In this document: positions 27,345-39,200 of the stretch, piece after piece
Layout of the letters: every line of letters begins with the position of its first letter
Position numbering within the stretch: the first letter of the stretch is position 1
From: Arenibacter antarcticus
GTDB taxonomy: Bacteria > Bacteroidota > Bacteroidia > Flavobacteriales > Flavobacteriaceae
Assembly (NCBI RefSeq): GCF_041320605.1
Contig: NZ_CP166679.1
Span: 1,860,001 to 1,924,000 of the forward strand
Direction: 5' to 3'
DNA: 64,000 bases
Made by a program: the position numbers and the translations under genes
The notes under the pieces: generated by a model
Databases searched by the model: none
Told to the model about the DNA's origin: nothing
The model's input: the letters and a program-made list of their open reading frames with translations, nothing else

Positions 27345-30092
27345 ATGAGAACGACCCTTCTATTATTCTTTTTTATGTTTGGATTGCTCGCTCATTCCCA
27401 AACAGCCATAAATGGGATTGTGGTGGACCAGAACAATGCTCCCGTACCCGGAGCCAACGTAGTAATTGTGGGAAAAGCAATTGGTACGGTGACCGATTTT
27501 GATGGTAAATTTTCTTTGAACACCAGTGAAATACCCCCATTTAAACTTAATGTAACCAGTATTGGATTTGTGCCTACTACGGTAAGTATAACGCAAAGTG
27601 AGCAGACCCTTAACATTGTTTTAAATGAAGAACAGACACGTTTGGATGAAGTGGTGATTTCTGCCTCTAGAACTCCAGAACGTATTTTTGAATCCCCCGT
27701 AACAGTAGAGCGGTTTGGACTAAAAGAAATAAAAAACACTGCTTCGGCCGATTTTTATGACGGACTGGAGAATTTAAAGGGAGTAGACGTAAATACCAAC
27801 AGTCTTACTTTTAAGTCGATTAACACCAGGGGTTTTGCCAGTTTTGCGAATACCCGTTTTATGCAATTGGTAGACGGGATGGACAATTCTACTCCAGCGC
27901 TTAACTTCCCTATTGGAAACCTTGTGGGGATGAATGAGAACGATGTACAGAGTGTGGAGTTGCTTCCTGGAGCTGCTTCTGCCCTATATGGGGCGAATGC
28001 CTTTAATGGAATTCTCTTTATGAGAAGTAAAAGTCCGTTCGACTACTCTGGGATTAGTGCTTATGCCAAAAGGGGAATTACTTCACAGGATGCTTCAGGT
28101 GATAATGCGTATACCGATTTTGGTATCCGTGCAGCACTTAAATTCAGTGATAAATTTGCAGGGAAGGTCAATTTTTCTTCTCTAAAAGGTACAGATTGGG
28201 CAGCAAATGATTATTCTGCAAAACCTGGAACCGGCGCTACTAGGGCGAGCATAGATTACGATGGTTATAATGTGTATGGGGATGAGGTTTCAACCAATAT
28301 ACGTGCAGCTTCTGGAGGTCTGGGGATAATTCCAGACGTTGTAGTAAGCAGGACCGGTTATGAAGAGCGAGACCTAACCGATTATAATGCCGAAAGTGTA
28401 AAGGCAGACTGGGGTCTTTATTACCGACCTTGGGGAGACGATTTTGAAATCGCCTATGTAGGTAAAGTAGGAACGGGAACCACTATATATCAAGGAACCA
28501 ACAGATACAATATTGATAATTTTACACAACAGCAGCATAAGCTAGAGGTAAAGAACGACAATTTCTTTGTCAGAGGCTATGTGGTGGCTGATAAGGCAGG
28601 GGATTCTTATGATATGGTCTTTACCGGGATCAATATCAACCGAGTATGGAAACCGGACCAACAATGGTTCAGTGAATATATAACTACCTATGCCGGAGCT
28701 ACACTGGGCGGTGCTACAGATGAGCAGGCGCATGCCGCGGCACGGGCAAAGGCAGAAACTGGGAGATTGGTTCCAGGGACGCCAGAATTTAAATCCGCTT
28801 TTGATAGAGTTATCCAAGATCCTGATTTTTCCAAGGGATCACAGTTTAAGGATGCTTCCAAATATTACCATGCCGATGCCAATTACAACTTTTCCCACCT
28901 TTGGGATGCTATAGATATCCAAGTAGGGGGATCTTATAGAACGTATGACTTAAATTCTTTTGGAACCATCTATACGGATTATGATGGTAGTATTAAATAT
29001 TCTGAGTTTGGAATTTATACTCAGTTGCAAAAGCAGATCGACTTAAGCGATAATGTGAATTTGAAATTGACAGGCTCTGCGCGTTATGACAAATCCGAAT
29101 TCTTTGATGGATTTTTGTCCCCGCGTATTTCTGCAGGTTTTACAGTAAATCGAAATCACAATATTAGGGCTTCGGTGCAAACCGGGTTTAGGAATCCAAC
29201 TACCCAAGATCTTTTTATAGGCTTGGATGCCGGTAGGGCTATCTTGGTAGGGTCGGCTCCTGCAAACTTGGACAGGTATTCTAGATCGTATGACGTGAGT
29301 GCCTCTGGTCAATTAATGGGCCAGCCAGCAACGGTTACTCAAACTGGTGGCGCTGCCTATAACAACTCTTATTTAGCAACCTCCGTTCAGAAGTTTGCCG
29401 CTACCGAAAATCCCGCAGTCCTAGAAATAGGGAACTCGGATTTGGTAGCGCCAGAAAAAGTGAGTTCTGCTGAGGTAGGGTATAGAGGTAAGCTAAAAAA
29501 CACCGTAATAGATATGAGTGTTTATTACAGTACTTATAAAGATTTTATCTCCGGTGAAAATGTCATTGCCCCGTTCTACGGAGAAGTTGGCGACAATGGA
29601 TTGTCTGTTGCAGCCATTGCCAATGGAGATTATAAGGTGTATCAGACCTATACTAATTCAGAAGCGGATGTTAATTCCTATGGAGGATCTATTGGAATTT
29701 CAACAAAGGTCTTGGGGAATTTTGATCTAGGCGGTAGTTATACTTTTACCCAACAAGATTTTGACCAAGCTGCTTTCCCAGATTTCAGGACCAATTTTAA
29801 TACACCCGAGCATAAAGTAAAAGCTTCCTTCGGGAATCCAGAACTTTTCAAAAACTTTGGATTTAATGTGGCTTGGAGATGGAGTGATACCTATTACTGG
29901 CAAGCGACATTTGGTGATGGTCAAGTTCCCTCTTTCCATACCTTGGATGCACAGATCAACTATAGTGTTCCAAGTATAAAGTCGACCTTTAAAGTAGGTG
30001 CGGCAAATGCTTTGGGTGAGGAATATACCACTGCAATTGGTACGGGCCATATAGGATCTATGTATTATGTGTCTTGGACAATAAATAACTAA
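27345..30092 (+). CDS. TonB-dependent receptor with carboxypeptidase-like N-terminal domain
   Basis: 915 residues from the ATG at 27345. A frame extension to 27294 has no signal-peptide character, whereas 'MRTTLLLFFFMFGLLAHSQ' is a clear signal sequence. Order: carboxypeptidase-regulatory-like beta sandwich (about 20-105, 'INGIVVDQNNAPVPGANV'); plug (about 108-235, 'VVISASRTPERIFESPVTV', 'FADTRF'-like segment, 'VELLPGAASALYGANAFNG'); then the beta-barrel. It is not the full SusC type and has no STN domain. An SGNH-hydrolase lipoprotein starts five bases downstream, so the pair is co-transcribed and probably works together on a substrate I cannot name, possibly an ester-bearing lipid or glycan. 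Confidence 0.93.
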   Translation: MRTTLLLFFFMFGLLAHSQTAINGIVVDQNNAPVPGANVVIVGKAIGTVTDFDGKFSLNTSEIPPFKLNVTSIGFVPTTVSITQSEQTLNIVLNEEQTRLDEVVISASRTPERIFESPVTVERFGLKEIKNTASADFYDGLENLKGVDVNTNSLTFKSINTRGFASFANTRFMQLVDGMDNSTPALNFPIGNLVGMNENDVQSVELLPGAASALYGANAFNGILFMRSKSPFDYSGISAYAKRGITSQDASGDNAYTDFGIRAALKFSDKFAGKVNFSSLKGTDWAANDYSAKPGTGATRASIDYDGYNVYGDEVSTNIRAASGGLGIIPDVVVSRTGYEERDLTDYNAESVKADWGLYYRPWGDDFEIAYVGKVGTGTTIYQGTNRYNIDNFTQQQHKLEVKNDNFFVRGYVVADKAGDSYDMVFTGININRVWKPDQQWFSEYITTYAGATLGGATDEQAHAAARAKAETGRLVPGTPEFKSAFDRVIQDPDFSKGSQFKDASKYYHADANYNFSHLWDAIDIQVGGSYRTYDLNSFGTIYTDYDGSIKYSEFGIYTQLQKQIDLSDNVNLKLTGSARYDKSEFFDGFLSPRISAGFTVNRNHNIRASVQTGFRNPTTQDLFIGLDAGRAILVGSAPANLDRYSRSYDVSASGQLMGQPATVTQTGGAAYNNSYLATSVQKFAATENPAVLEIGNSDLVAPEKVSSAEVGYRGKLKNTVIDMSVYYSTYKDFISGENVIAPFYGEVGDNGLSVAAIANGDYKVYQTYTNSEADVNSYGGSIGISTKVLGNFDLGGSYTFTQQDFDQAAFPDFRTNFNTPEHKVKASFGNPELFKNFGFNVAWRWSDTYYWQATFGDGQVPSFHTLDAQINYSVPSIKSTFKVGAANALGEEYTTAIGTGHIGSMYYVSWTINN

Positions 30093-30097
30093 CAAAT

Positions 30098-31735
30098 ATG
30101 AAACCTACAATGAAAAATATAAAATACGTACTACTGTCCGCTATCCTTATCGGATTTACAGCATGTAGCGATGACGACAGCAATGATGTGGTTATTGTGC
30201 CTGTACCAGAACTTACTACCGGGGAGCTCGATTTAACTACTTATGTGGCCGTAGGGGCTAGTTTTACAGCGGGTTATAGCGATAATGCACTATTTAAGGC
30301 AGCACAGGAAAAATCTTTTCCAAACATTCTTTCGCAACAATTTGCCCAAGGGGGTGGCGGAGCGTTTACCCAGCCATTGATGAACGATAATTATGGTGGC
30401 TTGGCTGTAGGAGGCAATAGAATTTTTGGGCCAAGGCTTGTTTTTGGAGGAAAGACGCCTGTGCCAATAGAATCCTTGATAGGGCCCATTACCGTTAGTA
30501 CGGATATAGCCATGAACAACCCAACAGGTCCTTTTAATAACCTTGGGGTGCCTGGAGCAAAGAGCTTCCATTTATTAGCGCCTGGATATGGTAACCTTGC
30601 TAATTTTCCGGCCGCAGCTAACCCATATTTTGTGAGAATGACGGGCACTACGCCAAACGCCTCGGTATTGGAATTGGCCATGGCTCAGAACCCAACTTTC
30701 TTTACACTTTCAGATGTTGGTGGGAATGATGTATTGGGATATGCTGTTTCTGGTGGAGAGAGCGATATCAGTGCGGATAATTATAACCCTATTACTCCCC
30801 CAGCGGTTTTCGGAGGCTCCTTTACTGCATTGGTAGATGGGCTAACCGCCAATGGTGCCAAGGGAGTTGTAACCAACGTACCTTATATTACTTCTTTACC
30901 ACATTTTACAACAGTTCCACATAAACCTTTAAATCCAACTAATCCCGACTTTGGTCCGCAGATACCGCTGTTAAATTCCATTTTTGGGGCATTAAACCAA
31001 ATCTATGAAGCGGTACAACAGCCGAATCGTAAGGTTGTATTTTCTGAGACAGCTGCTAGTGCGGTTGTTATTAGGGACGAGACATTAGCGGATATATCTT
31101 TACAAATCGAGGGAGCTTTAAATAACAGCCCAACATTCCCCGCTTTTATTGCCCAATTTGGACTTCCTGCGCAGGCTGCTCCGCTAGTTGCTAACCTATT
31201 AGGCACAGCCTATGGGCAAACAAGGCAGGCTACCTCAGGAGATCTTTTGGTGTTGCCTAGTAGTTCTATAATAGGAACTGTGAATACGGGTTCTGTGGCT
31301 GCTTTGATGAGTATGGGGTTGTCGCAGCAATTGGCGGGACAATTTTCTATAGAAGGAATTACCTTTCCATTGGCAGATAAATGGGTAGTTCTTCCTAGCG
31401 AACAAGACGAAATAAAAGCGGCGACCGATGCTTATAACGCCACCATCCAGTCTGTGGCCGATGCTAAGGGTCTGGCTCTAGTGGATTTTAAGGGCATACT
31501 GCAAAAAGCAGCAACCCAAGGAGTATCTGATGGAAATTTTATATTCACCACTGCATTGGTGCAAGGTGGTTTAATGGGATTAGATGGGATTCATTTAACC
31601 TCTAGGGGTTATGCAGCATTGGCCAATAAATTTCTAGAAGCCATGGATGCCAAGTATGGATCTAACTTTATAGAAGCCGGGGTAAAGGCGGATGTTGGAG
31701 CGTATCCCACAAACTATAGTCATACATTTCAATAA
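30098..31735 (+). CDS. SGNH/GDSL-family hydrolase lipoprotein
   Basis: 545 residues. A signal with lipobox 'FTAC' (Cys23) marks it as a lipoprotein; the start could be Met1 or Met5. SGNH blocks are visible: block I 'VAVGASFTAGY' with nucleophile Ser55 (GxS in place of GDS), block III 'DVGGNDVLG', and block V 'DGIHLTSRGYAALAN' with the Asp-x-x-His pair. Esterase or lipase activity on the cell surface is the family expectation. The protein is longer than a bare SGNH domain (about 200-250 residues); the extra length sits between blocks III and V. It is coupled to the TonB receptor upstream and ended by a good terminator. Confidence 0.88.
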   Translation: MKPTMKNIKYVLLSAILIGFTACSDDDSNDVVIVPVPELTTGELDLTTYVAVGASFTAGYSDNALFKAAQEKSFPNILSQQFAQGGGGAFTQPLMNDNYGGLAVGGNRIFGPRLVFGGKTPVPIESLIGPITVSTDIAMNNPTGPFNNLGVPGAKSFHLLAPGYGNLANFPAAANPYFVRMTGTTPNASVLELAMAQNPTFFTLSDVGGNDVLGYAVSGGESDISADNYNPITPPAVFGGSFTALVDGLTANGAKGVVTNVPYITSLPHFTTVPHKPLNPTNPDFGPQIPLLNSIFGALNQIYEAVQQPNRKVVFSETAASAVVIRDETLADISLQIEGALNNSPTFPAFIAQFGLPAQAAPLVANLLGTAYGQTRQATSGDLLVLPSSSIIGTVNTGSVAALMSMGLSQQLAGQFSIEGITFPLADKWVVLPSEQDEIKAATDAYNATIQSVADAKGLALVDFKGILQKAATQGVSDGNFIFTTALVQGGLMGLDGIHLTSRGYAALANKFLEAMDAKYGSNFIEAGVKADVGAYPTNYSHTFQ

Positions 31736-31756
31736 ATGAGACATAAATAACAATTC

Positions 31757-31787
31757 AAAAACACCTTCTAAATGGAGGTGTTTTTTT
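31757..31787 (+). terminator. Intrinsic terminator after the SGNH hydrolase gene
   Basis: A stem of about 12 bp (31757-31768 with 31774-31785, one G-U pair) with a five-base loop runs into seven Ts. Confidence 0.85.
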
Positions 31788-31816
31788 ATATCCAAAAAAC
31801 ATCCTATTCCCCTTTC

Positions 31817-31844
31817 TTTGTTTAATTAAAAAAATATATCTTTG
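31817..31844 (+). promoter_or_regulatory. Promoter of atpD
   Basis: TTTG (31817-31820) and TATCTTTG (31837-31844) match the Bacteroidota -33 and -7 elements with a 16-bp spacer. The predicted start lies about 75 bp before the atpD ATG, leaving a long 5' leader. Confidence 0.6.
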
Positions 31845-31922
31845 CAGCGCGAAAAATGTAATGGTAGTTTAATTTGGTCCCGTAGTTTTTCGAATTAATA
31901 TTTCTCAACATTAAACACTTAA

Positions 31923-33434
<1,512 letters not shown>

Positions 33435-33474
33435 TCTAGTAGATGGTAGATAGTGAAGGTTGGCATTTAACAGC

Positions 33475-33502
33475 TTACTACTTACTACTTAATACTTAAT
33501 AC
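33475..33502 (+). repeat. Four tandem heptamers between atpD and atpC
   Basis: Two copies of TTACTAC are followed directly by two copies of TTAATAC, 28 bp in all, ending nine bases before the atpC ATG. A 7-bp period allows copy-number slippage close to the translation start. Confidence 0.7.
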
Positions 33503-33511
33503 TATAAAAAT

Positions 33512-33790
33512 ATGTATCTAGAAATTGTGTCCCCAGAGGCTACGTTATTTACAGGAGAGGTTACTTCGGTAACTGTGCCTGGTGTAAATGGTGAATTTCA
33601 AATGTTGAATGACCACGCGCCTATAGTATCCCTATTGGAGGAAGGTAATGTGAAGATAAAGGGAAATGTGGTTGTTGAGGAAGCCTATGAAGGTAAATTC
33701 TCAAAAGCTGCCAATGGTGATACGGTGTTACATATTACCAGTGGTACGGTAGAAATGAAGAAAAACAGGGTGATAATATTAGCAGATTAA
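33512..33790 (+). CDS. atpC: ATP synthase F1 subunit epsilon, short form
   Basis: 92 residues holding only the N-terminal beta-sandwich of epsilon ('MYLEIVSPEATLFTGEVTSVTVPGVNGEF' in part, then 'HAPIVSLLEEG'). The C-terminal two-helix domain that blocks ATP hydrolysis in about 135-residue epsilon subunits is absent; this short form is usual in Bacteroidota. It links the F1 gamma shaft to the c-ring. It lies 77 bp after atpD, with heptamer repeats between, and has its own terminator. Confidence 0.93.
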   Translation: MYLEIVSPEATLFTGEVTSVTVPGVNGEFQMLNDHAPIVSLLEEGNVKIKGNVVVEEAYEGKFSKAANGDTVLHITSGTVEMKKNRVIILAD

Positions 33791-33816
33791 TACGAGATCC
33801 CTATACATAATTAGTG

Positions 33817-33845
33817 AAAAGCCATACAATTTGTATGGCTTTTTT
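33817..33845 (+). terminator. Intrinsic terminator of atpC
   Basis: AAAAGCCATAC (33817-33827) pairs with GTATGGCTTTT (33833-33843), five-base loop, T-tail. Confidence 0.88.
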
Positions 33846-33875
33846 ATTTTTATGGATGTACGATACCTGTTGTTT

Positions 33876-34817
33876 TTAATTTAAGCTTAAGATATCCTGC
33901 ACCCAATTTTTTGCAGTGTATTTTTGATAAAGGTTCCATTCGGTTTTTTGATATGGGGTAGCAAGGAATTCTTCCGGGATATGGAGATTATTAAAATCTA
34001 TAACGTGAATGTTGGTTGGGTTGTAGAAAGGATATTGTTTTATATGGCTATTATTGGTAATCAATTTCTTTTCATTGCCCATTGCCTCAAATACTCTAAA
34101 GCTCAATCCATTTTGTTCCGGGCGTTGTATATCTACAAATGTGGTCACATGCTTTAAGTGTTGGTCTATTTGTTGAATATTTATTTTGCAAGAGATGACT
34201 TGAAATAGAGCGGTTTTAAGAGGTTTTTTTGAAAAGAGGATGAATCGTGTGGGAATGTTATTATGATGACAGTATTCCGCTAGTTTTCGCAATTTAGGGT
34301 ATCTGACATCTTTAGACGAGATATTAAATAAGTTACGCTTACTATCCGAGTTTCTAAAGCGTTCCGTAGGGATAAAATTGGTAATAAATTTTAAATTGTG
34401 CTTTTTGCAATCAGCAGGCTCATAACTAAAAACTTCGTCGAAAAAGTGGATGTAATGTTCCTGGATGGGCATTTTTTTTAATCCATCAAATAAGTAAACA
34501 ATATAGTCTTTCGTAATACTCTTTAGGTATTTGTGGGTCTTTGAGTTTAGGTTTTGAGGATGGGTAACCAATATCTTGTCGTAAACTTTGGTACTCGTAA
34601 ATTCTTTAATAGTATCTTCCCTATGTTTTTTTTTGATTGAGTTGCCATTTATTTTTCTTAGAAAAGAAATTAATCTTTGCCCAAAACTTTTGTATTTAAA
34701 TTTTAAGGGCCACTTACAGTAATATAGAATATGTACATCATGCCCCATATTTTCCAACTCTTGGCGGGGAACTTCCATATAGCCCATAATATGGTTTGAA
34801 ATTAGTAAGATCTTCAT
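33876..34817 (-). CDS. Glycosyltransferase-like protein (GT-B type, tentative)
   Basis: 313 residues from the ATG at 34815-34817; a Met eight codons upstream is less likely because the Rossmann-type strand 'MKILLISNHIMGY' should start the protein. It reads like a small GT-B protein of the CgeB/RfaS-like kind: 'YIVYLFDGLKK', 'FDEVFSYEPADCKKHNLKFITNFIP' (in part), and late 'QNGLSFRVFEAMGNEKKLITNN', which resembles the E-containing donor-binding helix of GT-B enzymes. It has no signal or membrane segment. A role in surface-polysaccharide or LPS-core building is a guess. It stands alone at the edge of the repeat-flanked region. Confidence 0.6.
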   Translation of the reverse strand: MKILLISNHIMGYMEVPRQELENMGHDVHILYYCKWPLKFKYKSFGQRLISFLRKINGNSIKKKHREDTIKEFTSTKVYDKILVTHPQNLNSKTHKYLKSITKDYIVYLFDGLKKMPIQEHYIHFFDEVFSYEPADCKKHNLKFITNFIPTERFRNSDSKRNLFNISSKDVRYPKLRKLAEYCHHNNIPTRFILFSKKPLKTALFQVISCKINIQQIDQHLKHVTTFVDIQRPEQNGLSFRVFEAMGNEKKLITNNSHIKQYPFYNPTNIHVIDFNNLHIPEEFLATPYQKTEWNLYQKYTAKNWVQDILSLN

Positions 34818-34994
34818 TTTTACGAACTTAAATTTAGGCACTGTTGCATGGATAGTGAGGCATATTGGCCTGGGAGATAAAAGTAATTAAATTATTGGTG
34901 GCGGTTGCCAATCATTAAACAGAAATTTGGTGTGTTAAGGATGCTGAATTTCTGCCAAATATCCATTGTTTTCTGCAGAGATTAACGCTATCAT
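34818..34994. other. Gap before the first repeat block
   Basis: 177 bp containing the promoter side of the leftward glycosyltransferase-like gene. AGAAATT (34921-34927) and AATTTCT (34947-34953) form a loose inverted repeat. I see no gene. Confidence 0.5.
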
Positions 34995-35411
34995 CCCGCT
35001 CCTCAAAGTCTCCCGACTTTGCGGAAATCACCAATTCGAGAAGTTAATCTAAACAAAAATATTAAAGAAGGCAATATCATACGTGTGTAAGACAAAGCAC
35101 ATTTCAATACAGTTACTGCTGAGATAAATCCAGCCCCGCTCCGCAAAGTCTCCCGACTTTGCGGAAATTACCAATTCGAGTTAATCTGAACAAAAATTTT
35201 AAAGAAGGCAATATCATACGCGTGCAAGACAAAGCACATTTCCATACAGTTACTGCTGAGATAGATCCAGCCCCGCTCCGCAAAGTCTCCCGACTTTGCG
35301 GAAATTACCGATTCGAGAAGTTAATCTGAACAAAAATTTTAAAGAAGGCAATATCATACGCGTGCAAGACAAAGCACATATCATTACAGTTACTGCTGAG
35401 ATAAATCTAGC
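34995..35411 (+). repeat. Repeat block 1: three copies of a hairpin-bearing unit (type A)
   Basis: Three direct copies start at 34995, 35135 and 35272 (periods 140 and 137). Each begins with a 10-bp perfect or near-perfect palindrome, CCGCAAAGTC - TCCC - GACTTTGCGG, and continues with about 110 bp of conserved sequence. Copy 2 lacks three bases (AAG). The palindrome core has the look of REP elements mobilised by RAYT transposases, but no such gene is in the window. The same unit appears again at 53461-53599 in the same orientation. Confidence 0.9.
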
Positions 35412-35704
35412 TCTCCCAAGCTAGTGGAATAACCAAAAAAATGAGGGGGTTCTATTATAAAAAAGAGATTAAAATAAGACTTAACTAATAGTGCTACAGT
35501 GGGTTGTCTCTGTAGTAAGTCATTTCCTTTTAAGACGCGTTATTACTAACGTATTCCAATAACTATCATCGATATACTATTTCACATTAAGAAGAATAAT
35601 CTTATAAAAGATAATTTAAATACTACAATTATTAATAGTATTTCGTCGAATAAATTAGGTAATTATGTAAATTTTAACTTTTTTTATTATTTAAGATCCT
35701 TTTT

Positions 35705-36007
35705 ATGATGCTGTGTACGCTCGGTTTCACCCAATGTTTTAATTTTGACCACTTGGGCATGGGATATCGACTGCACGATCTCGGCGGAATCACCGCAACT
35801 AGAGTTCAATTTAATAGTATCCCTAACCATCTTCACTTACCTCCTTATTTTACTGAAAACCTAAATTTTAAGGCCCCCTCTCTGTATTACATCCCCCAAT
35901 CATTTCGCTATTACAACAAAAATTTTGGCATGACCTTCTCCTACAAAAACAATGTCCTGCATGTAATAGAATCTTTGTTCCAGATGTGTAATAAAGCCCC
36001 CAGCTAA
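35705..36007 (+). CDS. Weakly supported ORF of 100 codons
   Basis: ATG to TAA, product rich in aromatic residues and Asn/His, no signal peptide and no motif I recognise. The codon choice is not absurd for the genome, but there is no supporting neighbour or start signal. It may be a remnant of an older gene disturbed by the repeats. Confidence 0.2.
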   Translation: MMLCTLGFTQCFNFDHLGMGYRLHDLGGITATRVQFNSIPNHLHLPPYFTENLNFKAPSLYYIPQSFRYYNKNFGMTFSYKNNVLHVIESLFQMCNKAPS

Positions 36008-36180
36008 AGCATTTGAATCACTGGGCAATACCCCCGTACTCTTGCCCGGATTGAAAAATAAATGAAGGAGTAACCCTATGAAGCGAACTAGTTTTATCAC
36101 GAATAGTAAATACACTAAGTGATGGACCCGATGGCATGATTATTTTGCTAGAGTAGCTGCCATATAATTCGTAGAGAATT

Positions 36181-36202
36181 GAGATTAGGCAACCCTAATC
36201 TC
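36181..36202 (+). other. Leader hairpin before the 1687-residue protein gene
   Basis: GAGATTAGG (36181-36189) and CCTAATCTC (36194-36202) form a perfect 9-bp stem with a CAAC loop, 48 bp upstream of the start codon and without a T-tail. It would lie in the 5' leader and could stabilise or regulate the long cassette mRNA. Confidence 0.45.
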
Positions 36203-36250
36203 GACAACCAAGCGTATAAGTAAAAAACCAACCTGTCATAATTTCGAATT

Positions 36251-39200
36251 ATGAAAAAAAAGACCGTACAGACTATCTCCTTGCTGTGGGCATGCCTTTA
36301 CAGTATGAATGCCCTAGCATTGGGTGAGACCAATGAAATATACTCAGCGAGCAATCCCAAAAATGAAAAAAGCTTATATCATAATGTGGTAATAGTTTCA
36401 AGGCTAATTTCAAAGGATAAAGACAGCATCAAAATTAAAAAAAGAAACTCCTTCCTATTAGGAAAGAGTTTAGATTCCACTGTTGAGATAGGTCATTTAT
36501 CGCGTTTACAACAAATTGCAGCTATTAGGAAGGGAAATAGTGTGATTTTCCAAAAAACGAAACCACTCTCGACATTCTCTAGTAACAACATCGTCCTTAA
36601 AGGCAAAGAACCTGCACTAATGGAGAAGTGGGAAACAAGAACCTTTCCTTTACTAGATGAAAATCTAGTTAAAAATCAAGACTTCAATGTCTCTTTCTTC
36701 AATTTGAAACCAGAATTCACCCAAGAGTTTATTGCTGCCAATTTTTCTAAGAACCCAAAAGTGGATACGCTGGTGGCACAAGCAAAACGCGCAATTGATG
36801 CGGTAAAGGAACTCGGAAATTTCGTAGATGTCATCACTGGAAAGGAATTGTTGGAATTACCAGTAGGACTAAGTAAAAAGGACTCCACTTCAGGAAATAC
36901 CATTGAACTGTCCATTACCAAGGTGGTGTTTACTCCTCAATATGCCGAATTCAATGCATGGGCCAAAATGATTATACCTGTAAAAGGACCCAAGGGGGAG
37001 CCAAGTAGGGAGCTATATTTTGGAGCGGAAGGCATAAAACTCTCACATGACGGTGCCCTGTTGGGAGATATGAAATTGGTATTATTAGGAGACCAGGCTA
37101 TTACCTTAAACGGGGATAGTTGGTTACTCACCCTTAAAGGGGGCGTTAATTTGAAAACAGGAGCCTTTGGCGATCAATCTTATATAGAATTCGACTGTTC
37201 TGGATTGAAATCAATTGGTTTGGAGGCCGACTTACGGATTTCCCGTAATATTCTGCTACCGATAACAAGTGGTGGTAATTATAAATGTGGTGATAAATCT
37301 GAGGACAAATATTTCAGAGATTCCGATGTAGTAAAAAATGAGTGCTATGTGGGGGCAAATTTTAGTGTAAAAGGTAATGGATGGAATGATTTACTGGTTG
37401 AAGTTTCCCTGCCCCAATTTGAAATAAGGGGATTAAAGGGATGGGGTTTCAATCTAAAACGTACGGTTTTAGACCTAAGCGATAGTCGTAATGCAGATGG
37501 AATAAAATTCCCAAAAGATTATAGTGAGGTGCTTACTAGGGGCCAACGCAACCTATGGCGAGGATTCTATGCTAAAGAGATTAGCGTAATGTTGCCCAAG
37601 GGCATAGAAAATACGGAATCATCCAACAAGCGGGTACAGTTTGGTGCCCAACACCTCATCTTGGACAGTCATGGCGTATCTGGTAGCTTCTTTGCCGAAG
37701 ATGTATTGAAGGTAGGCGAAGGATCGGCTGGCCAATGGGCCTTTACCATTGCCGATGTAAGTCTATCCCTCTCTAGGAATGCATTGACTGGAGGGACCAT
37801 AGGAGGAGATATCGCTGTCCCTATTTTAGAGAAACCTATGGATTACAAAGGCTACATACAGCATGATGGTTATGGTCTTCAGGTGGGACTTCAGAGTAAG
37901 TATAAGACGCCTGTTTTTCTAGGAGAAATGCATCTGGAACGTAACTCGAGTGTAGCAATCGATGTGAAAGATGGCACCGTATATCCCTCCGCAAACTTGG
38001 CGGGCCAACTATCCATGTTTGGAAAAATAAATCAAAAAGAAGGAGAAGAGGAATCAGCCAAGCCCGAATTTACAGAGAATAATGCGAAAGGTTTTAGTTT
38101 TCCTGGGATTACTTTCGAAGGCCTGAAGTTGGAAACGGAACCAGGAAAAAAGGGTATTAGTGCCAAAAGTTTTGGATTTGAGGGAGAAATGAAGTTGATG
38201 AACTTTCCTGCTTCCGTAGAGAAATTGGAATTAGTAACCCCGAGTAACCAAGTTGGACTCTCCTTTGACCTTAAAGTCAATTTGGACGGGGAAGGCTCCC
38301 ATGCCACAACCAGCATGGTGGTAATGGGAAAATTGGAAGATGATGCGAAAGTCCAGAAATGGAAATTCGAACAGGTCAAAATTGACGGACTCGAAATAAA
38401 TTATGAAAAAGGCAACATTAAATTAAAGGGAGGATTGGCTGTAATGGAAGACGACCCCACCTATGGTGACGGATTTTCAGGAGAGCTCACCCTTACGCTA
38501 ACCGCCATAGATTATTCTGCATCAGGAAAAGCGATGTTTGGTAATAAGGATTTTAGGTATTGGTTTGTAGATGTCTGGTCAGATAAAAATGAAGATAAGA
38601 GTAGTGGTAAATTACTTATAAATTCTTTTGTGGGAGGCGTATCCCATAAGATGAGAAAAGTAAGTGGTAATAGTGATGGATTTTCACCATCATCTGCTGT
38701 TTACAAACCAGATAGCAACACGGGTTTAGGTGTAAGAGCCGGTATAGGTATTAGTGCTCAAAACAAAGGTGCATTTAGCGGAAGGGTTTATCTCGATATG
38801 GAATTCAATACCCATGGCGGTCTCAATAGAATAGGATTTACCGGAGAAGGGACTTTCATGGGAGGCGACAAAAATAGTTTTGCAAGCAATTCAAAAGATA
38901 ATATGGGTTTTTTAGAGAATACGCTAAAAAATGTTGAAAAAGCCATCGAAAAAAATGAAAAACAAATAAAAAAATTTTTGGATGACGGCAACTATTTGGA
39001 GGCAGCCCAAAAATCCATTCCTAAATCCGATGTTGCAAAGCAAGGAAGTATTGGAGTTTATGTAGGCATTGAGAAGGACTTTGTGAACCAAACGTTTGAT
39101 GGAGAGTTTGAGCTTTACTTAGATCTTGAGGGCATCCGAGGGGGTGGTCCCAACAATCTTGCAGGTTATGCTAAGATGCACACAGGGCCAGAAGATTGGT

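Larger units (their letters stand above)
35412..36250. other. 839-bp AT-rich gap with one weak ORF and a leader hairpin
   Basis: Between the first repeat block and the 1687-residue protein gene. The part 35450-35700 is very AT-rich with no frame longer than a few codons. A 100-codon ORF (35705-36007) is listed separately with low confidence; a 71-codon minus-strand frame overlaps it. The promoter of the large cassette should lie in the last 250 bp, but I found no exact TAnnTTTG match there. Confidence 0.5.

Noticed and set aside
34995-35411. CRISPR-like array (short palindromic repeats with spacing)
   Set aside because: Spacers are 100+ bp and nearly identical to each other, only three copies occur per block and there is no cas gene, so it is a repeat of long units, not CRISPR.
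35900-36115. 71-codon minus-strand ORF left of the cassette
   Set aside because: It overlaps the opposite-strand ORF, has no recognisable domain and no promoter-like sequence.
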